Source of the DNA: Siphonodentalium dalli
Taxonomy: Eukaryota > Mollusca > Scaphopoda > Gadilida > Siphonodentaliidae
Reading direction: 5' to 3'
NCBI GenBank assembly: GCA_032622095.1
Contig: CP136063.1
Location: 34,508,106 to 34,572,105, forward strand
DNA length: 64,000 nucleotides
The notes beneath the pieces were generated by a model, which was given only the letters and a program-made list of their open reading frames with translations, was not told the DNA's origin and made no database searches. Of this stretch, positions 52,766 through 63,299 are shown piece after piece. The position numbers and the translations under genes are program-made. Numbering within the stretch: the first letter of the stretch is position 1; the number at the start of each line of letters is the position of its first letter.

Positions 52766-55008
52766 TCCAGCTTATCGCAGTCATCCATGTTTGTATCTGA
52801 AAACAAACATAGTAAGTAGGGTGAATTGCACAAGTCTTGGAAATCTGGTTATTTATGTCTTTTTCGTAGACCACATACGTTCAGTGTAAGTACTTTCAGT
52901 TTATACGAAGAAATATCTTCACCTGTATCAATATCCACATCAGGGAGTGTATATACTTTCACGCATGTGTGTGTACTTGTACATGTACATGTGACAAAGG
53001 GCGTGTCATTGATATCAAACGCGTGCATCCCTAAGAACGTCGGAAACACCATTCAAATATCGAGGTGTATCATTAAAATCGCACCTGCAAGCATTTGGCC
53101 CAGTCTTTGATTTGGAAGTTCGGGTTCAAATGCCGATAGCGCCAGCGCCTTATTGGAATTTAGGACCCATTAGTGCATTCTGGATTCGTAATTCATATTC
53201 AATTTTTAATTTGGTTTTATTAAAGGACCTCGGGTGACATGTCCTGCCTTTTAGCGGCAGTTTCTATAACCGGTTTCGCAACACCCCCGTGTACGTGGTA
53301 TCGCCAAAAACCGAAGGTATTGCCAAAACCGAGAATATGGGAAAGTCATTCATGTATGGGGATATGTTTGTTTCTCATAGTAAAACAGACAACGAACAAC
53401 GCATGCGCATGTCCACATGAAGCAGGAGTCTTTATCCACCCGCTGTCAATCAGTTTTCCCAGATCAAACAATTTAATATTTTTTTGGCGAATTTTTTCAA
53501 TACTGTTTTTGCTTTTGCTCACTCAAATTTTTGAGAACATCCACGACTAGTATAGTTCCTGGACGTCCACGCTGCCAACACAAATGCCGGTATATAGTTG
53601 AATATGTCAGTGAAGCATAGGATTGAACAGAATTAAACAAATCAGTGTCGTTCTCAATATACGCGCGATATGGATGAACCACTGTCGGCCCAGGAAGATG
53701 TTAACGCCACAGATGAAGATGTTACAAAACGCCGAGCATCTGTGCAGTAAATATGCGTATCACTTAAGGAGTTTTGATGAGTTTTCGAGTGTTTTATGTG
53801 TATCTGAAACTGATCAATTGGACTGCGAATGTCATCTGAAATATTAATCCATAACATATTCGAAATATTGTGTACATCTCTATTATGAATGTATTTCAAT
53901 TGAAATTAATTGAACATCCATCTCAGAATTCAGATTTGCGATCTCAAGAACGTGAATGAATGATAACGCGATGCCTTGATCACACGCACGTGAATGATGT
54001 CGTTCGTATGCATGCAGCTAACCGGATATTCGTTCAGTATTAATATGCTTGGGGTTTGTATATAGACCACACACGCAGGACGACACGCTACGCGTATCAA
54101 CGATTTGTTATAATCATGTTTATTTTACAGACTTTATGACTCGTTCCCACTCGAGTAGACCGTTACGCGACAATGAAACCGAATCATCTGATCGAATATA
54201 CACATATCGTATAGCTACAAATTATACAATTCTGGCCTTTTTAAGAGTCATCAGATAATATTGTAACGATTCTATGTTAACCCTAAACATCCGTACACAT
54301 ATGATCACAATGTATTATGTGACATATTCATCGTGTCAGCGGAAAACCTGGATAAATATTGATCGCGAGTCCGATTGTTAAGCAAGATTGTTCAGGTAGC
54401 AATACACGATTTTCAGCAATTTTGGCTAACCTGGAGGGGGTACTGTACTTCAAATCAATTCTGAGCCATTATCTTTGGCATAGGTCCAATCAAGCATGTT
54501 TTATTTGCGACAGAAATTTTAGGTATACTCAAATGTCTGTACTTTAGCTTCTTTGTAAAATTTGTCATTGAATTATGCCCCTTGGTTTGCACACACAAAA
54601 CGCTCAATTTTACCCACTTTTGACTCAAATTGACCCTTTTCAACCCAAAAACAGACCCCGACAGAGCGAATGTCAGTAAATAAGCTTCTTCCACGTGATA
54701 GAGCTATGTTAGAGCTGAGAAATATTTGAAATAGAACAAAAGTTATCATATCAATTTGAAAAAAAAATGTCTTGCAAGCGCAGATCACATAATTCAGTGG
54801 AGATAAATCGGGCTATTTTCCTGTAACCATACCACAGAGTTTGCCTTCACTGAATACGAAAATACTTTTGCGTTTCCAAATGTTCCACTATTTTGAGAAC
54901 TTTCCCAGTTTTGTAAAATAATTAAACCTTCAAACCAGTAATGATACATTTAAAACAGACTACTCTGGCTGTTATGGCTCCCAGATACTTATTTTTCTAT
55001 TTTTCAGA
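52766..55008. other. No recognisable gene
   Basis: About 2.2 kb. Several short frames (60-103 codons) on both strands have no recognisable domain. 54,400-54,800 has the look of a dispersed repeat (GAATTATGCCCCTTGG and a run of nine A at about 54,759), but no second copy exists in the window to confirm this. Confidence 0.5.
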
Positions 55009-55028
55009 CCCCCCCCCCCCCCCCCCCC
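55009..55028 (+). repeat. Poly-C tract (20 C)
   Basis: An uninterrupted run of twenty C. A second C-rich run (13 C, A, 4 C) lies at about 55,390-55,407. Such runs are prone to length errors. Confidence 0.95.
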
Positions 55029-55471
55029 TACAACCCGTGAAATCGTGTAGTGCTACCTTAAAGGAAAAATAAAGTTATCCCCCTTCAACGCGCAAATGTC
55101 CAGTTAAGTCTCTGACAGACACCGATAACTTTGATATATAACACATAGTGTTTCTTCAGTTTGAATGGGAAATAAGGTCAATATAAGTACTGTGGTTTCA
55201 ATAAAATGAACCAATTTCACCCAAAGTATTGGTTATAACGAAAAAAACAAAGATAAATTGTAAATGTGACATCATGCCAAGCCACCTTAAAACTGAATCT
55301 CATCCCAGTCGAAAAGGCAGTCTGAACAGATATATAACATCTGCATTGTGCTGAACAGAGCATGTGTGCTGTGATTATTTACTAGTCAGCCCCCCCCCCC
55401 CCACCCCAATATGTTAAGACAATGACAATACTTGGTTATTCGGAAACACCACCAAGACTGAATAATAACCA

Positions 55472-55617
55472 TTGTTATCCTTCATCCCATTTTCCTCTCT
55501 TCTGATTGGCTGAGAGTGCGTCACATGGCGGGCGATAAATCACCTTGTTATCCTTCATCCCATTTCCCTCTCTTCTGATTGGCTGAGAGTGCGTCACATG
55601 GCGGGCGATAAATCACC
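55472..55617 (+). repeat. 73-bp tandem duplication with CCAAT-type and CRE-like motifs
   Basis: Two copies (55,472-55,544 and 55,545-55,617) differ by one base. Each contains CTGATTGGCTG (an inverted CCAAT box), TGCGTCAC (close to a cyclic-AMP response element) and CATGGCGGGCG. A perfect 16-bp palindrome TTACCCTCGAGGGTAA follows at 55,621-55,636. The motif mix is promoter-like, but no gene start is visible nearby. It may be part of a dispersed element. Confidence 0.8.
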
Positions 55618-55636
55618 ATATTACCCTCGAGGGTAA

Positions 55637-56488
55637 CATTGTCTCAGTTATTGACCGCTCAGCTGTTACCAGTAAACATAGAACTACGAATAACTCACCG
55701 CGCAGAGATTCTCTGACAGCTCTCTGATATTTTCGAAAAACACTGTTTTTATAAACCCCACTGTTTCATAACAACCGCGAACTGTGGTGTTTGCTAATTT
55801 GCATAATTGTGTGTTTTTTCATTTGCAATTAAAGCACGCTATGTATAATGGTGTTATCATAGACACATATCTGTTATAAGGTGTAATATTCATATTGGAC
55901 CTTTTTATATCAATAATAAAGACCGTGGGACAAATAGATAAACCTTATTATGTAGTTGGTATGCTGCAGACAATTGCACATACAATGTACATACGTTACA
56001 ACTACGTTTATGTACTATATATCAAATGGCCACTCTTTGCTGTTTATCAATTGATTATTTCTTTTCTTCAATACATTCATCAGACTTCAGAGAATACCCG
56101 TATGTTGCGTAACGATCTGTCAATTTCTTTTTGCACTACTACAACGTGTTAGTTCCACATTTTAGCATTCTGGAAATTAACACGTCTGTCGGCGTCTTCA
56201 CGCTCATTTGAAACGAAACAGAACATTTTGCTGCATGGCTACTCAACTTCGAAATTGCTTTACTCCTCTTTCCGTGAACCGATTTCCACCATGCAACCAG
56301 CAAACTGACCGGAGAATATCTGCGCAAATGGTGGGTATGTTAATTGATCCAGATTATGAATGTTTTATTTTCTAAATAGCGATGATTCCAACATAAAATT
56401 AACTTTTCGAACTGGATTAAAGAATATATGCGCGCATTTATGCCTGCTATTAAGGGGGTTCGTGTGTACTCCATTGTCAGATAACAAA
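55637..56488. other. No recognisable gene
   Basis: Unique-looking sequence. A plus-strand frame at 55,895-56,152 (85 codons) has no recognised domain and begins without a convincing context. Confidence 0.5.
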
Positions 56489-56641
56489 ACAGTTATCACC
56501 CTTATTTTCGTGAGACACGGGGATTTGTCGCCGCTCTCGACCTGGAATGTCACCCTCGGGCCTGGCGGCCCTCGGGTGACATTCCAGGTCTCGAGCGGGC
56601 AACAAATCCCCATGTCTCACTCAGTCGCGGGCGATAACTGT
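56489..56641. repeat. Large GC-rich hairpin (foldback element or RNA hairpin)
   Basis: The left arm ACAGTTATC...GTGAGACACGGGGATTTGT...GACCTGGAATGTCACCC is matched by an inverted right arm with moderate mismatches. The inner 17 bp (GACCTGGAATGTCACCC) is perfect, around a centre near 56,565 containing GGGCCTGGCGGCCC. Stem length is about 75 bp. It is much more GC-rich than its surroundings. No TTAA or clear target-site duplication is seen at the borders. Confidence 0.85.
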
Positions 56642-56954
56642 ATAATATTAATACGCCTATTCGTATGTGGTATCCGAGGAATTCCATTGTTGGAATGTTC
56701 CCTTAGCAACACATTTCGTTACTTGCAAATCACTTTTATGCGGTCATATAACAACGCAAAACTCCAAACAAACCGTAGGGAATAACTGATGCATATATAA
56801 TCACCCTCTCCCCCAAAATGTGAACCATTATTGACAATTGGCGGCTCCTCTACGGTCTACCAAAACTTATCTTGGTATTTTTGTGAACATTACAGACTGA
56901 ATTTATTGAATATCGACTGGAAAATCCCCCACACATACCACGATCATGAGAATA

Positions 56955-57068
56955 TAGACCAGCTAACCAAACTCGGATAAAATAGACCAGCTAACCAAAC
57001 TCGGATAAAATAGACCAGCTAACCAAACTCGGATAAAATAGACCAGCTAACCAAACTCGGATAAAATA
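56955..57068 (+). repeat. 28-bp tandem repeat, four identical units
   Basis: TAGACCAGCTAACCAAACTC followed by GGATAAAA is repeated at 56,955, 56,983, 57,011 and 57,039 without a single change, ending in TAG. Recent expansion. Confidence 0.97.
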
Positions 57069-57372
57069 GTCACCTGATACGCACACGATTAGATAGCGGT
57101 TGATGTTCAATCGTAGTAGAAGGTGCCACGCGAGGTTATGATTACATTTCGAAATGAGTATGCGAGGTTAACCAGAAGGGTGATAACTCTATATAGAACG
57201 TACTATCATTGTTTCTGGTTATTATCATGTGATTTTATCTTCTTAATCTTAATGAACTTGAAACATATCTCCAATATGTCGCGGACATTTGTCAAAGAAA
57301 GGTCGAGTGTACCTAATATGAGATACAAGACTGTTCGTACCGTGTTGTGTTTGTTAACCATGTTATGTTTAT

Positions 57373-57825
57373 AGGTGGATTATCTCTTTGTAAACATGTA
57401 TTATATAGTTACTGGGGTATAAAATATTAGATCTGAATAGAAGACTCCTGTCCCGAAGTGTTTCTATCGATTAATATTCATTTTATTTCAAGTATTTTCT
57501 GGTCTAAAAAGGTGTGGTTATTTAGCTAACGAACAATATTGGTTACTATTAACAGAGACCAGAAATAATTTTATTGTGTAATTTTGTCACAAATAAACGT
57601 TAATTATACCCATTATCGTTTATATATATGGAATAAAACAATACAACCGATCAATCTGGGACATTTGACGTTCAGTACGTAGCCTTAGGAACAGCATAAT
57701 GCTCTATATCGCTATATGGTATCACCTGAATGGTCTGTTCTAAAAATAGACAAACTCAGTTCATATTTATTATTTTATACCCACGCAACTATTTCAAATT
57801 TGTTATTTAAAGAGATAATCCATCT
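57373..57825. mobile_element. MITE with long TIRs, second full copy (453 bp)
   Basis: Same ends as the 30.87-kb copy (AGGTGGATTATCTCT and AGAGATAATCCATCT) and closely similar along its length, including GGTCTAAAAAGGTGTG and ATCTGGGACATTTGAC. It has an internal deletion of about 70 bp near the right TIR. TTAA follows the right end (57,826-57,829); the left flank is TTAT (57,369-57,372), probably a mutated TTAA. Confidence 0.85.
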
Positions 57826-57898
57826 TTAATCGGGCTCGTGTGGACGTAATATTGCATAACACTATTCTATGCTATGATATATTTCATGTATAAATTGT

Positions 57899-57973
57899 CT
57901 TATGCGCTGAGAGACTAAAGCATTGGGTAAACGAGTCTCCTCATATATCGCACTGATGCGATCACCAGTGTGG
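57899..57973 (-). pseudogene. Decayed C2H2 finger next to the 103-bp array
   Basis: The minus strand reads HQCDI, a stop in place of the second Cys, then GDSFTQCFSLSAHK, preceded by a decayed PHWxSHQ linker. The spacing matches a zinc finger. It marks the downstream (C-terminal) side of the 103-bp satellite as former finger-coding sequence. Confidence 0.7.
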
Positions 57974-59336
57974 CTTCTCTCATATATAAGTTCTCATATC
58001 AAAGGTAGCTTGATATATCGTAGCAAATGTCATTACCATCCACATGACAGTGACCTGGTCGGTCGCCAATGTGGGTTCTCTCATACAGATAATTTCTCAT
58101 ATGAAAGGTAGCTTGATATATCGTAGCAAATGTCATTACCATCCACATGACAGTGACCTGGTCGACCGCCAATGTGGGTTCTCTCATACAGATAATTTCT
58201 CATATGAAAGGTAGCTTGATATATCGTAGCAAATGTCATTACCATCCACATGACAGTGACCTGGTCGACCGCCAATGTGGGTTCTCTCATACAGATAATT
58301 TCTCATATGAAAGGTAGCTTAATATATCGTAGCAAATGGCATTACCACCCACATGACAGTGACATGGTCGACCGCCAATGTGGGTTCTCTCATACCGATA
58401 ATTTCTCATATGAAAGGTAGCTTGATATATCGTAGCAAATGACATTACCACCCACATGACAGTGACATGGTCGGTCGCCAATGTGGGTTCTCTCATACAG
58501 ATAATTTCTTATATGAAAGGTAGCTTAATATATCGTGGCAAATGGCATTACCACCCACATGACAGTGACATGGTCGGTCGCCAATGTGGGTTCTCTCATA
58601 CCGATAATTTCTCATATGAAAGGTAGCTTGATATATCGTAGCAAATGGCATTACCACCCACATGACAGTGACATGGTCGATCGCCAATGTGGGTTCTCTC
58701 ATACAATAATTTCTCATATGAAATGTAGCTTGATATATCGTAGCAAATGTCATTACCATCCACATGACAGTGACATGGTCGGTCGCCAATGTGGGTTCTC
58801 TCATACCGATAATTTCTCATATGAAAGGTAGCTTGATATATCGTAGCAAATGTCATTACCATCCACATGACAGTGACCTGGTCGACCACAATGTGGGTTC
58901 TCTCATACAGATAATTTCTCATATGAAAGGTAGCTTGATATATCGTAGCAAATGACATTACCACCCACATGACAGTTATCTGGTCGACCGCCAATGTGGG
59001 TTCTCTCATACAGATAATTTCTTATATGAAAGGTAGCTTAATATATCGTAGCAAATGGCATTACCACCCACATGACAGTGATATGGTCGGTCGCCAATGT
59101 GGGTTCTCTCATACAGATAATTTCTGATATGAAAGGTAGCTTAATATATCGTAGCAAATGGCATTACCACCCACATGACAGTGACATGGTCGGTCGCCAA
59201 TGTGGGTTCTCTCATACCGATAATTTCTCATATGAAAGGTAGCTTGATATATCGTAGCAAATGGCATTACCACCCACGTGACAGTGACATGGTCGATCGC
59301 CAATGTGGGTTCTCTCATACAGATAATTTCTCATAC
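57970..59336 (-). repeat. 103-bp satellite derived from a zinc-finger module (about 13 units)
   Basis: Anchors GGGTTCTCTCATAC occur every 102-103 bp from about 58,073 to 59,308. Units differ by a few substitutions. On the minus strand each unit reads ERTHIGDRP or ERTHIGGRP in one frame (the inter-finger linker of the 61-kb cluster) followed by CHCHVDGNDIC. In a shifted frame it reads VMTFATIYQATFHMR, resembling the F-x5-(L/F)-x2-H helix half. 103 equals 84 (one finger) plus 19 bp, and 103 is not a multiple of three, so the frame changes each unit and a functional multi-finger protein is not encoded. Long frames here (up to 137 codons) are repeat artefacts. Confidence 0.85.
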
Positions 59337-59339
59337 GAT

Positions 59340-59539
59340 ACGATACGATTCATTTACAAAAACACCAATAAAGGCAGTATGCTAACAATACAATTCATAA
59401 TAAAACAATAAACAATTAATAAACAATTACATGGGAAGAGAACATGGTATGTCTAGCTATATGTATTTTGTTGTGTGATGGCAAGCATAATATTCATTCA
59501 GAACGCTTATCAAAGAAACGCCGGGAAATTGGCTTGATA
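59340..59539. other. Transition sequence
   Basis: AT-rich bridge containing a triple CGATA run at about 59,335-59,349. No finger motif or gene. Confidence 0.5.
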
Positions 59540-59950
59540 TATCGCAGCAAATGATTTATCAGATTTCTGTAGATTTGCTTATGTGTTATATGACGAAGTC
59601 TCTGCGATGTGGATTAGTTTGTGTGTTATCTCTGTGTGTTATTAGCTACAATCTCTGCGTAAATGATTTATGTCACATATCGCACTCAAACGGACACTGT
59701 GGATTCGTCTGTGTGTTATTAGATGACATTATTTTCTTGGTGGATGATTTCCCTCATATATCGCACTTAAACGAGGAGGGTGTTATGTCTAATTAGGTTA
59801 CTGTTCCGGGCAAATGATTTTCTACACAAATCGCACTGATACGGACCGTACGGACGATCGACTTTGTGTATTATTTTATGGCTCTGTGTGTATCACTATT
59901 TTGAGCGAATGATTTCTCACACACATCGCATTATATTAATGTAACATAGG
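59540..59950 (-). pseudogene. Decayed C2H2 finger tail (about four to five fingers)
   Basis: Minus-strand motifs recur in shifting frames: CDVCEKSFAQNSDT at 59,880-59,935, YQCDLCRKSFARNSNLIRHN at about 59,795-59,855, then CDI-, C-D-I-C-H-like and other weaker traces down to 59,540. Frameshifts and stops separate them. The style (CEKSFAQNS, GDRP-like linkers) matches the eight-finger stretch at 61.1-61.8 kb, so both are parts of one old array, now separated by about 1 kb of unrelated sequence. Confidence 0.75.
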
Positions 59951-60949
59951 CAATTAATATGTTTTATTATTAATATGTATGCACTAGCGTTTATACGTTC
60001 ATTTGCAGTTGCGCGCGATCATCTAGCATTACACTCTCACTATGGTCTCTTGTTTAGTCCAAACTATCCCCGCATCTAGTTTTCTCAACTTTAGCCCATT
60101 ATTTTGTCCATGTGCAGTCAACCCTAATTTTCACACTTGGCTAATTATAGGTAAATCTCGTTCTGAAAATATTCAGAAAGAGTCAGTCTCGTTGGTGAGT
60201 TTCAGGCGACATCTTGAAAGTATGATTGTCTGACATTGTATGAATGAGTATCAAGTTGATGTATTGATAGCATGAGATGTTTCTATGGAAGACTTGATGT
60301 AGTTTATGTGTGACTTTGGTCCAATCGATCGGGTGAGTTTTGTATATGTATATTCTACCATTTTTTGGACAATTGTAAGATGTCATAATTTTCCCGACAT
60401 CGTCCTGTTACTATTTTCTATTTTAATAATATCTAGGTCCCTTTAAATGTAAAAGCATTGTATCAATCTATATACATTTCAAAGCTATATGTAAAGCTCT
60501 CTTTTTCTGAGCTATGGTTAGATTTATTTCATAATATTTCAGTAGGGTCTTACCTGTCCCTTCTAAGTTGTTGTAATAACAATTCAGGCATGTATAGGTA
60601 TTTAGTATTGTTAATTCTGTATTTACAGAGTCAACTACATATATATTACATATATATATGTACGTGAGCATAAAGACATAGATGTCCTTCATATGTTACA
60701 AGATGATTGTGTACAATGTGGCCACTTGTATTGCATGATGTTATGATGTCTGAGATGGAATAAATGCTATCAGGGACTATATCTGGTGAGATCTTTCCTT
60801 TATATCTCCCCTCCAAATTATTCACCATATATGATGATACCAGAAACTGTTGTAGTGTGGAAATTTAATCAGGCTCGTTCAATCACCCACTACCTCTTGT
60901 ATATTCCTAATGGACCGCTAAAACCGAGGAATAACATTAATACGGGCGA
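59951..60949. other. About 1 kb of non-finger sequence inside the finger cluster
   Basis: Finger homology stops near 59,940 and resumes near 60,950. In between is AT-rich sequence with a TATATA/TACATA microsatellite near 60,643-60,662 and no recognised domain. It could be an insertion, but I see no terminal repeats or target-site duplication. Confidence 0.5.
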
Positions 60950-61094
60950 TGTGTTTTCGTATATGTGTTAAGAGATTACCCCTGTGGGCGAATGCTTTCT
61001 CACACATCTCACATTGATATGGACGATCGCCGATGTGGATTATTTTATGGCTCTTTATGTCACTATTTTGAGCGAATCATTTCTCACACATCTC
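60950..61094 (-). pseudogene. C-terminal fingers beyond the stop codon
   Basis: Continuing in the same minus-strand frame past the TGA at 61,095-61,097, the sequence encodes EMCEK, a second TGA, FAQNSDIKSHKIIH, then a complete finger YQCEMCEKAFAHRGNLLTHIRKH and a stop about 15 codons later. Thus the finger array once extended by two fingers. A short deletion (the Tyr-Gln-Cys of the first) plus two TGA codons cut it off. Confidence 0.8.
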
Positions 61095-61850
61095 TCACGG
61101 ATTATCTCCACTGTGGATTCTTTTATGAGTAATCAAATTACCTCTGTGAGCGAATGATTTGTAACACACATCGCATTGATATGGACGATCGCCAGTGTGG
61201 ATTCTTTTATGTCTGATTAGGTTACTGTTCACGGTGAATGATTTCTGACACATATCGCACTTATATGGTCGATCGCCGGTGTGGATTCTCTTATGTGCCA
61301 CCAGGTTAATGTTCTGGGAGAACGATTTACCACAAACATCGCAATGATACGGATGACCGCATGTGTGAATTTTCTTATGTGTCATCAAATTACCGCTGTG
61401 GGCGAATAATTTATAACACACATCGCATTGATATGGACGACCGCCAGCGTGAATACGTTTATGTCTCCTTAGCTTACTGTTCTCGGCGAATGATTTCTCA
61501 CACATATCGCACTGATACGGTCGATCGCCGGTGTGGATTCTCTTATGTCTCTTTAGGTTACTATTTTGGGCGAATGATTTCTCACATACATCGCACTGAA
61601 ACGGACGATCTCCTGCGTGGATTCTCTTGTGAATAATCAGGTAACTGTTCTGGTAAAATGATTTATCACATATATAGCAGCTATATGGACTATCACCGGT
61701 GTGGACTGTCTTATGTGCAGTCAGATGTCCTTTATGGGAAAATAATTTCTCACACACATCGCACTGATATTGACGATCATCAGTGTGGATTCTCGTATGT
61801 GTAATCAGATCCACATATATCACACTCGTGTGGGCGATAACCTGAACGAA
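61095..61850 (-). CDS. C2H2 zinc-finger protein fragment, eight intact fingers
   Basis: Sequence-specific DNA-binding module, presumably nuclear. The frame is open from after the TAA at 61,851-61,853 to the TGA at 61,095. No ATG precedes the fingers, so this is an internal exon part or a pseudogene. After a half finger (LITHTRIH), eight fingers follow, all C-x2-C-x12-H-x3-H with GDRP, GDSP, GGRP or CGHP linkers. Helix positions -1/2/3/6, N to C: HGHA, QSYI, QSNR, ESKR, HGNT, QINA, VSNR, HGNT. Fingers 3 and 7 are near twins, 5 and 8 share contacts. Asn at +3 in five fingers suggests A-rich targets (QSNR-type helices are known to prefer GAA). No KRAB, SCAN, BTB or ZAD domain is visible. Fingers upstream and downstream are frameshifted or stopped. 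Confidence 0.8.
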   Translation of the reverse strand, partial: FVQVIAHTSVIYVDLITHTRIHTDDRQYQCDVCEKLFSHKGHLTAHKTVHTGDSPYSCYICDKSFYQNSYLIIHKRIHAGDRPFQCDVCEKSFAQNSNLKRHKRIHTGDRPYQCDMCEKSFAENSKLRRHKRIHAGGRPYQCDVCYKLFAHSGNLMTHKKIHTCGHPYHCDVCGKSFSQNINLVAHKRIHTGDRPYKCDMCQKSFTVNSNLIRHKRIHTGDRPYQCDVCYKSFAHRGNLITHKRIHSGDNP

Positions 61851-62305
61851 TTATCTTCTGCATCGTCGGATTAGTCAAGTCGGCGTATGATTTATGACAT
61901 ATATCGCACTGAAAATGAGTGAATTCTCGTATGTGTAATCAGATAACAGGAGCGGAAGAACACTTTCCCACATATATCACAACCGTATGAACGATCACCT
62001 TATTTCACCTATGTGTATTCTCGTATGCGCAGTCAGACAACAAACAAATAATTAAAATAACATTCACATGTTGAACTTCAACAAAAGCGATGCATGTGTA
62101 CATCAATGGACGAACGTCAGTGGACGACCGTCTGTGTAGATTCGTATACATGTATATGTCTGGTCAGAGTTTCTAGTAAGATTTTCTGGTAAGACTTTCT
62201 GTATGAATAGTTTTCCAAATACCTCACACTCGAGTTGACAAAACAGTTTTCAAATTTCTTCAATGCGTAAATAGTTTCCCGCATATATCTGGACCCGTGT
62301 GCAGT
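61851..62305 (-). pseudogene. Frameshifted N-terminal fingers
   Basis: Minus-strand fragments in several frames: HFQCDICHKSYADLTNPTM then HECDICG at about 61,810-61,915, a complete YGCDICGKVFFRSCYLITHTRIH finger at about 61,920-61,990, and HTGPDICGKLFTH with a stop at about 62,250-62,305. Deletions inside fingers (HECDICG runs straight into LITHTRIH of the intact part) and frameshifts separate them. Either the gene is dead at this end or the sequence contains indel errors. The intact finger shows that decay is not uniform. Confidence 0.78.
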
Positions 62306-63130
62306 GGATTATCTCGTGTGGGCATTATCTTTTTTTCCGATGGCGCAGCGATGAATTCACTCTCTGTTATCCCCGTTGTTGTCGCCAAGAACGGTCTACT
62401 GTATTCCTCAGCTGATAATAATGTCAATAAACGCAACCAAGCCCTCCACCACAGCCGAAAAGATAATTGTCGACAAGAAACACCGATTTCCTTTGTTCTT
62501 TAGAAATGACAATACATTGATACCAATAACATTCTAAAATTTGGTTCCGTATAATGGATTTATGTGCTGGGCGATGATGATATGTGGCGGAGCAGATCCG
62601 TTCGATAATGCGCCCTGTCAATAGTTAACTCGCGGCCATATTGGATCCACCAGGCCCGATTCCGTAGTTTTAGTGCTACAGGTCAATTTTTTGGAGTAGC
62701 ATTTCATATATGAAACGGCTAGTCCAGAACTTTGACATGTATCAATAATACCACTGAACTGGAGCTGCGTGCATCTCTGAAACCACGGGACGGAGCTGCA
62801 TGAATCCAAGTCCACATCAACCGTTAAACATTTGCCGAGAATCCTCAGCCGAGAAAAATTCTTTAAGAGAGAATTTTGGGTTTTATAGTTGGAGCAAAAT
62901 CCGGAACTTGGCTGCTGGACTAAAAGGCTAGTTTGTATGAATGAAAAATGAGCTATTTTCTAAGTCCGAGTACGTTTGCAGCTCAAATCAATAGATGAAC
63001 TCTGTTGTATGGTGATATCTTTTGCATCTTGTTGGTCTATCACTATACCAAAAGATATTCAAATACAAGCATTGGTACTGAATTAATCCTTCCATGACTG
63101 GAACTTCCTGAAATGTTGCGAAAACCCTGT
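62306..63130. other. No recognisable gene
   Basis: About 0.8 kb of mixed composition. Short frames (61-73 codons) have no recognised domain. No repeats shared with the rest of the window were noticed. Confidence 0.5.
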
Positions 63131-63199
63131 GCCAATGCATTCTCTTATATATGCAAGTCTCTGATAGGGAGCCTCGCATATATAAGAGAATACATTGGC
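63131..63199. repeat. Hairpin 1 of a tandem hairpin pair
   Basis: GCCAATGCATTCTCTTATAT...ATATAAGAGAATACATTGGC forms an inverted repeat of about 30 bp per arm around a TGATAG-centred loop, with few mismatches (e.g. TGCAAGTCTC against GAGCCTCGCA). Its sequence matches hairpin 2, 96 bp downstream. Confidence 0.9.
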
Positions 63200-63226
63200 C
63201 TAACAACATTTACCTTGACTTTGTAA

Positions 63227-63295
63227 GCCAGTGCATTCTCTTATATGTGCGAGACTCCCTCTGGGAGACTTGCATATATAAGAGAATGCACTGGC
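63227..63295. repeat. Hairpin 2 of a tandem hairpin pair
   Basis: GCCAGTGCATTCTCTTATAT and the inverse form a 33-bp stem with three mismatches and a three-base loop (TCT between CTCCC and GGGAG). It has the same length (69 bp) as hairpin 1. Possible miRNA-like precursor or tiny foldback element; no expression evidence is available. Confidence 0.92.
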
Positions 63296-63299
63296 ACAT

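Noticed and set aside
53105-53145. tRNA or tRNA-derived SINE, from a B-box-like GGGTTCAAATGCC
   Set aside because: No matching A box or cloverleaf arms upstream, and no 3' tail.
57999-59318. Several open frames of 60-137 codons as tandem-repeat proteins
   Set aside because: The 103-bp unit shifts frame every copy, frames overlap on both strands, and zinc ligands are not preserved. They are by-products of the repeat.
61361-61636. Plus-strand frame opposite the zinc fingers
   Set aside because: It is the antisense shadow of the finger repeats.
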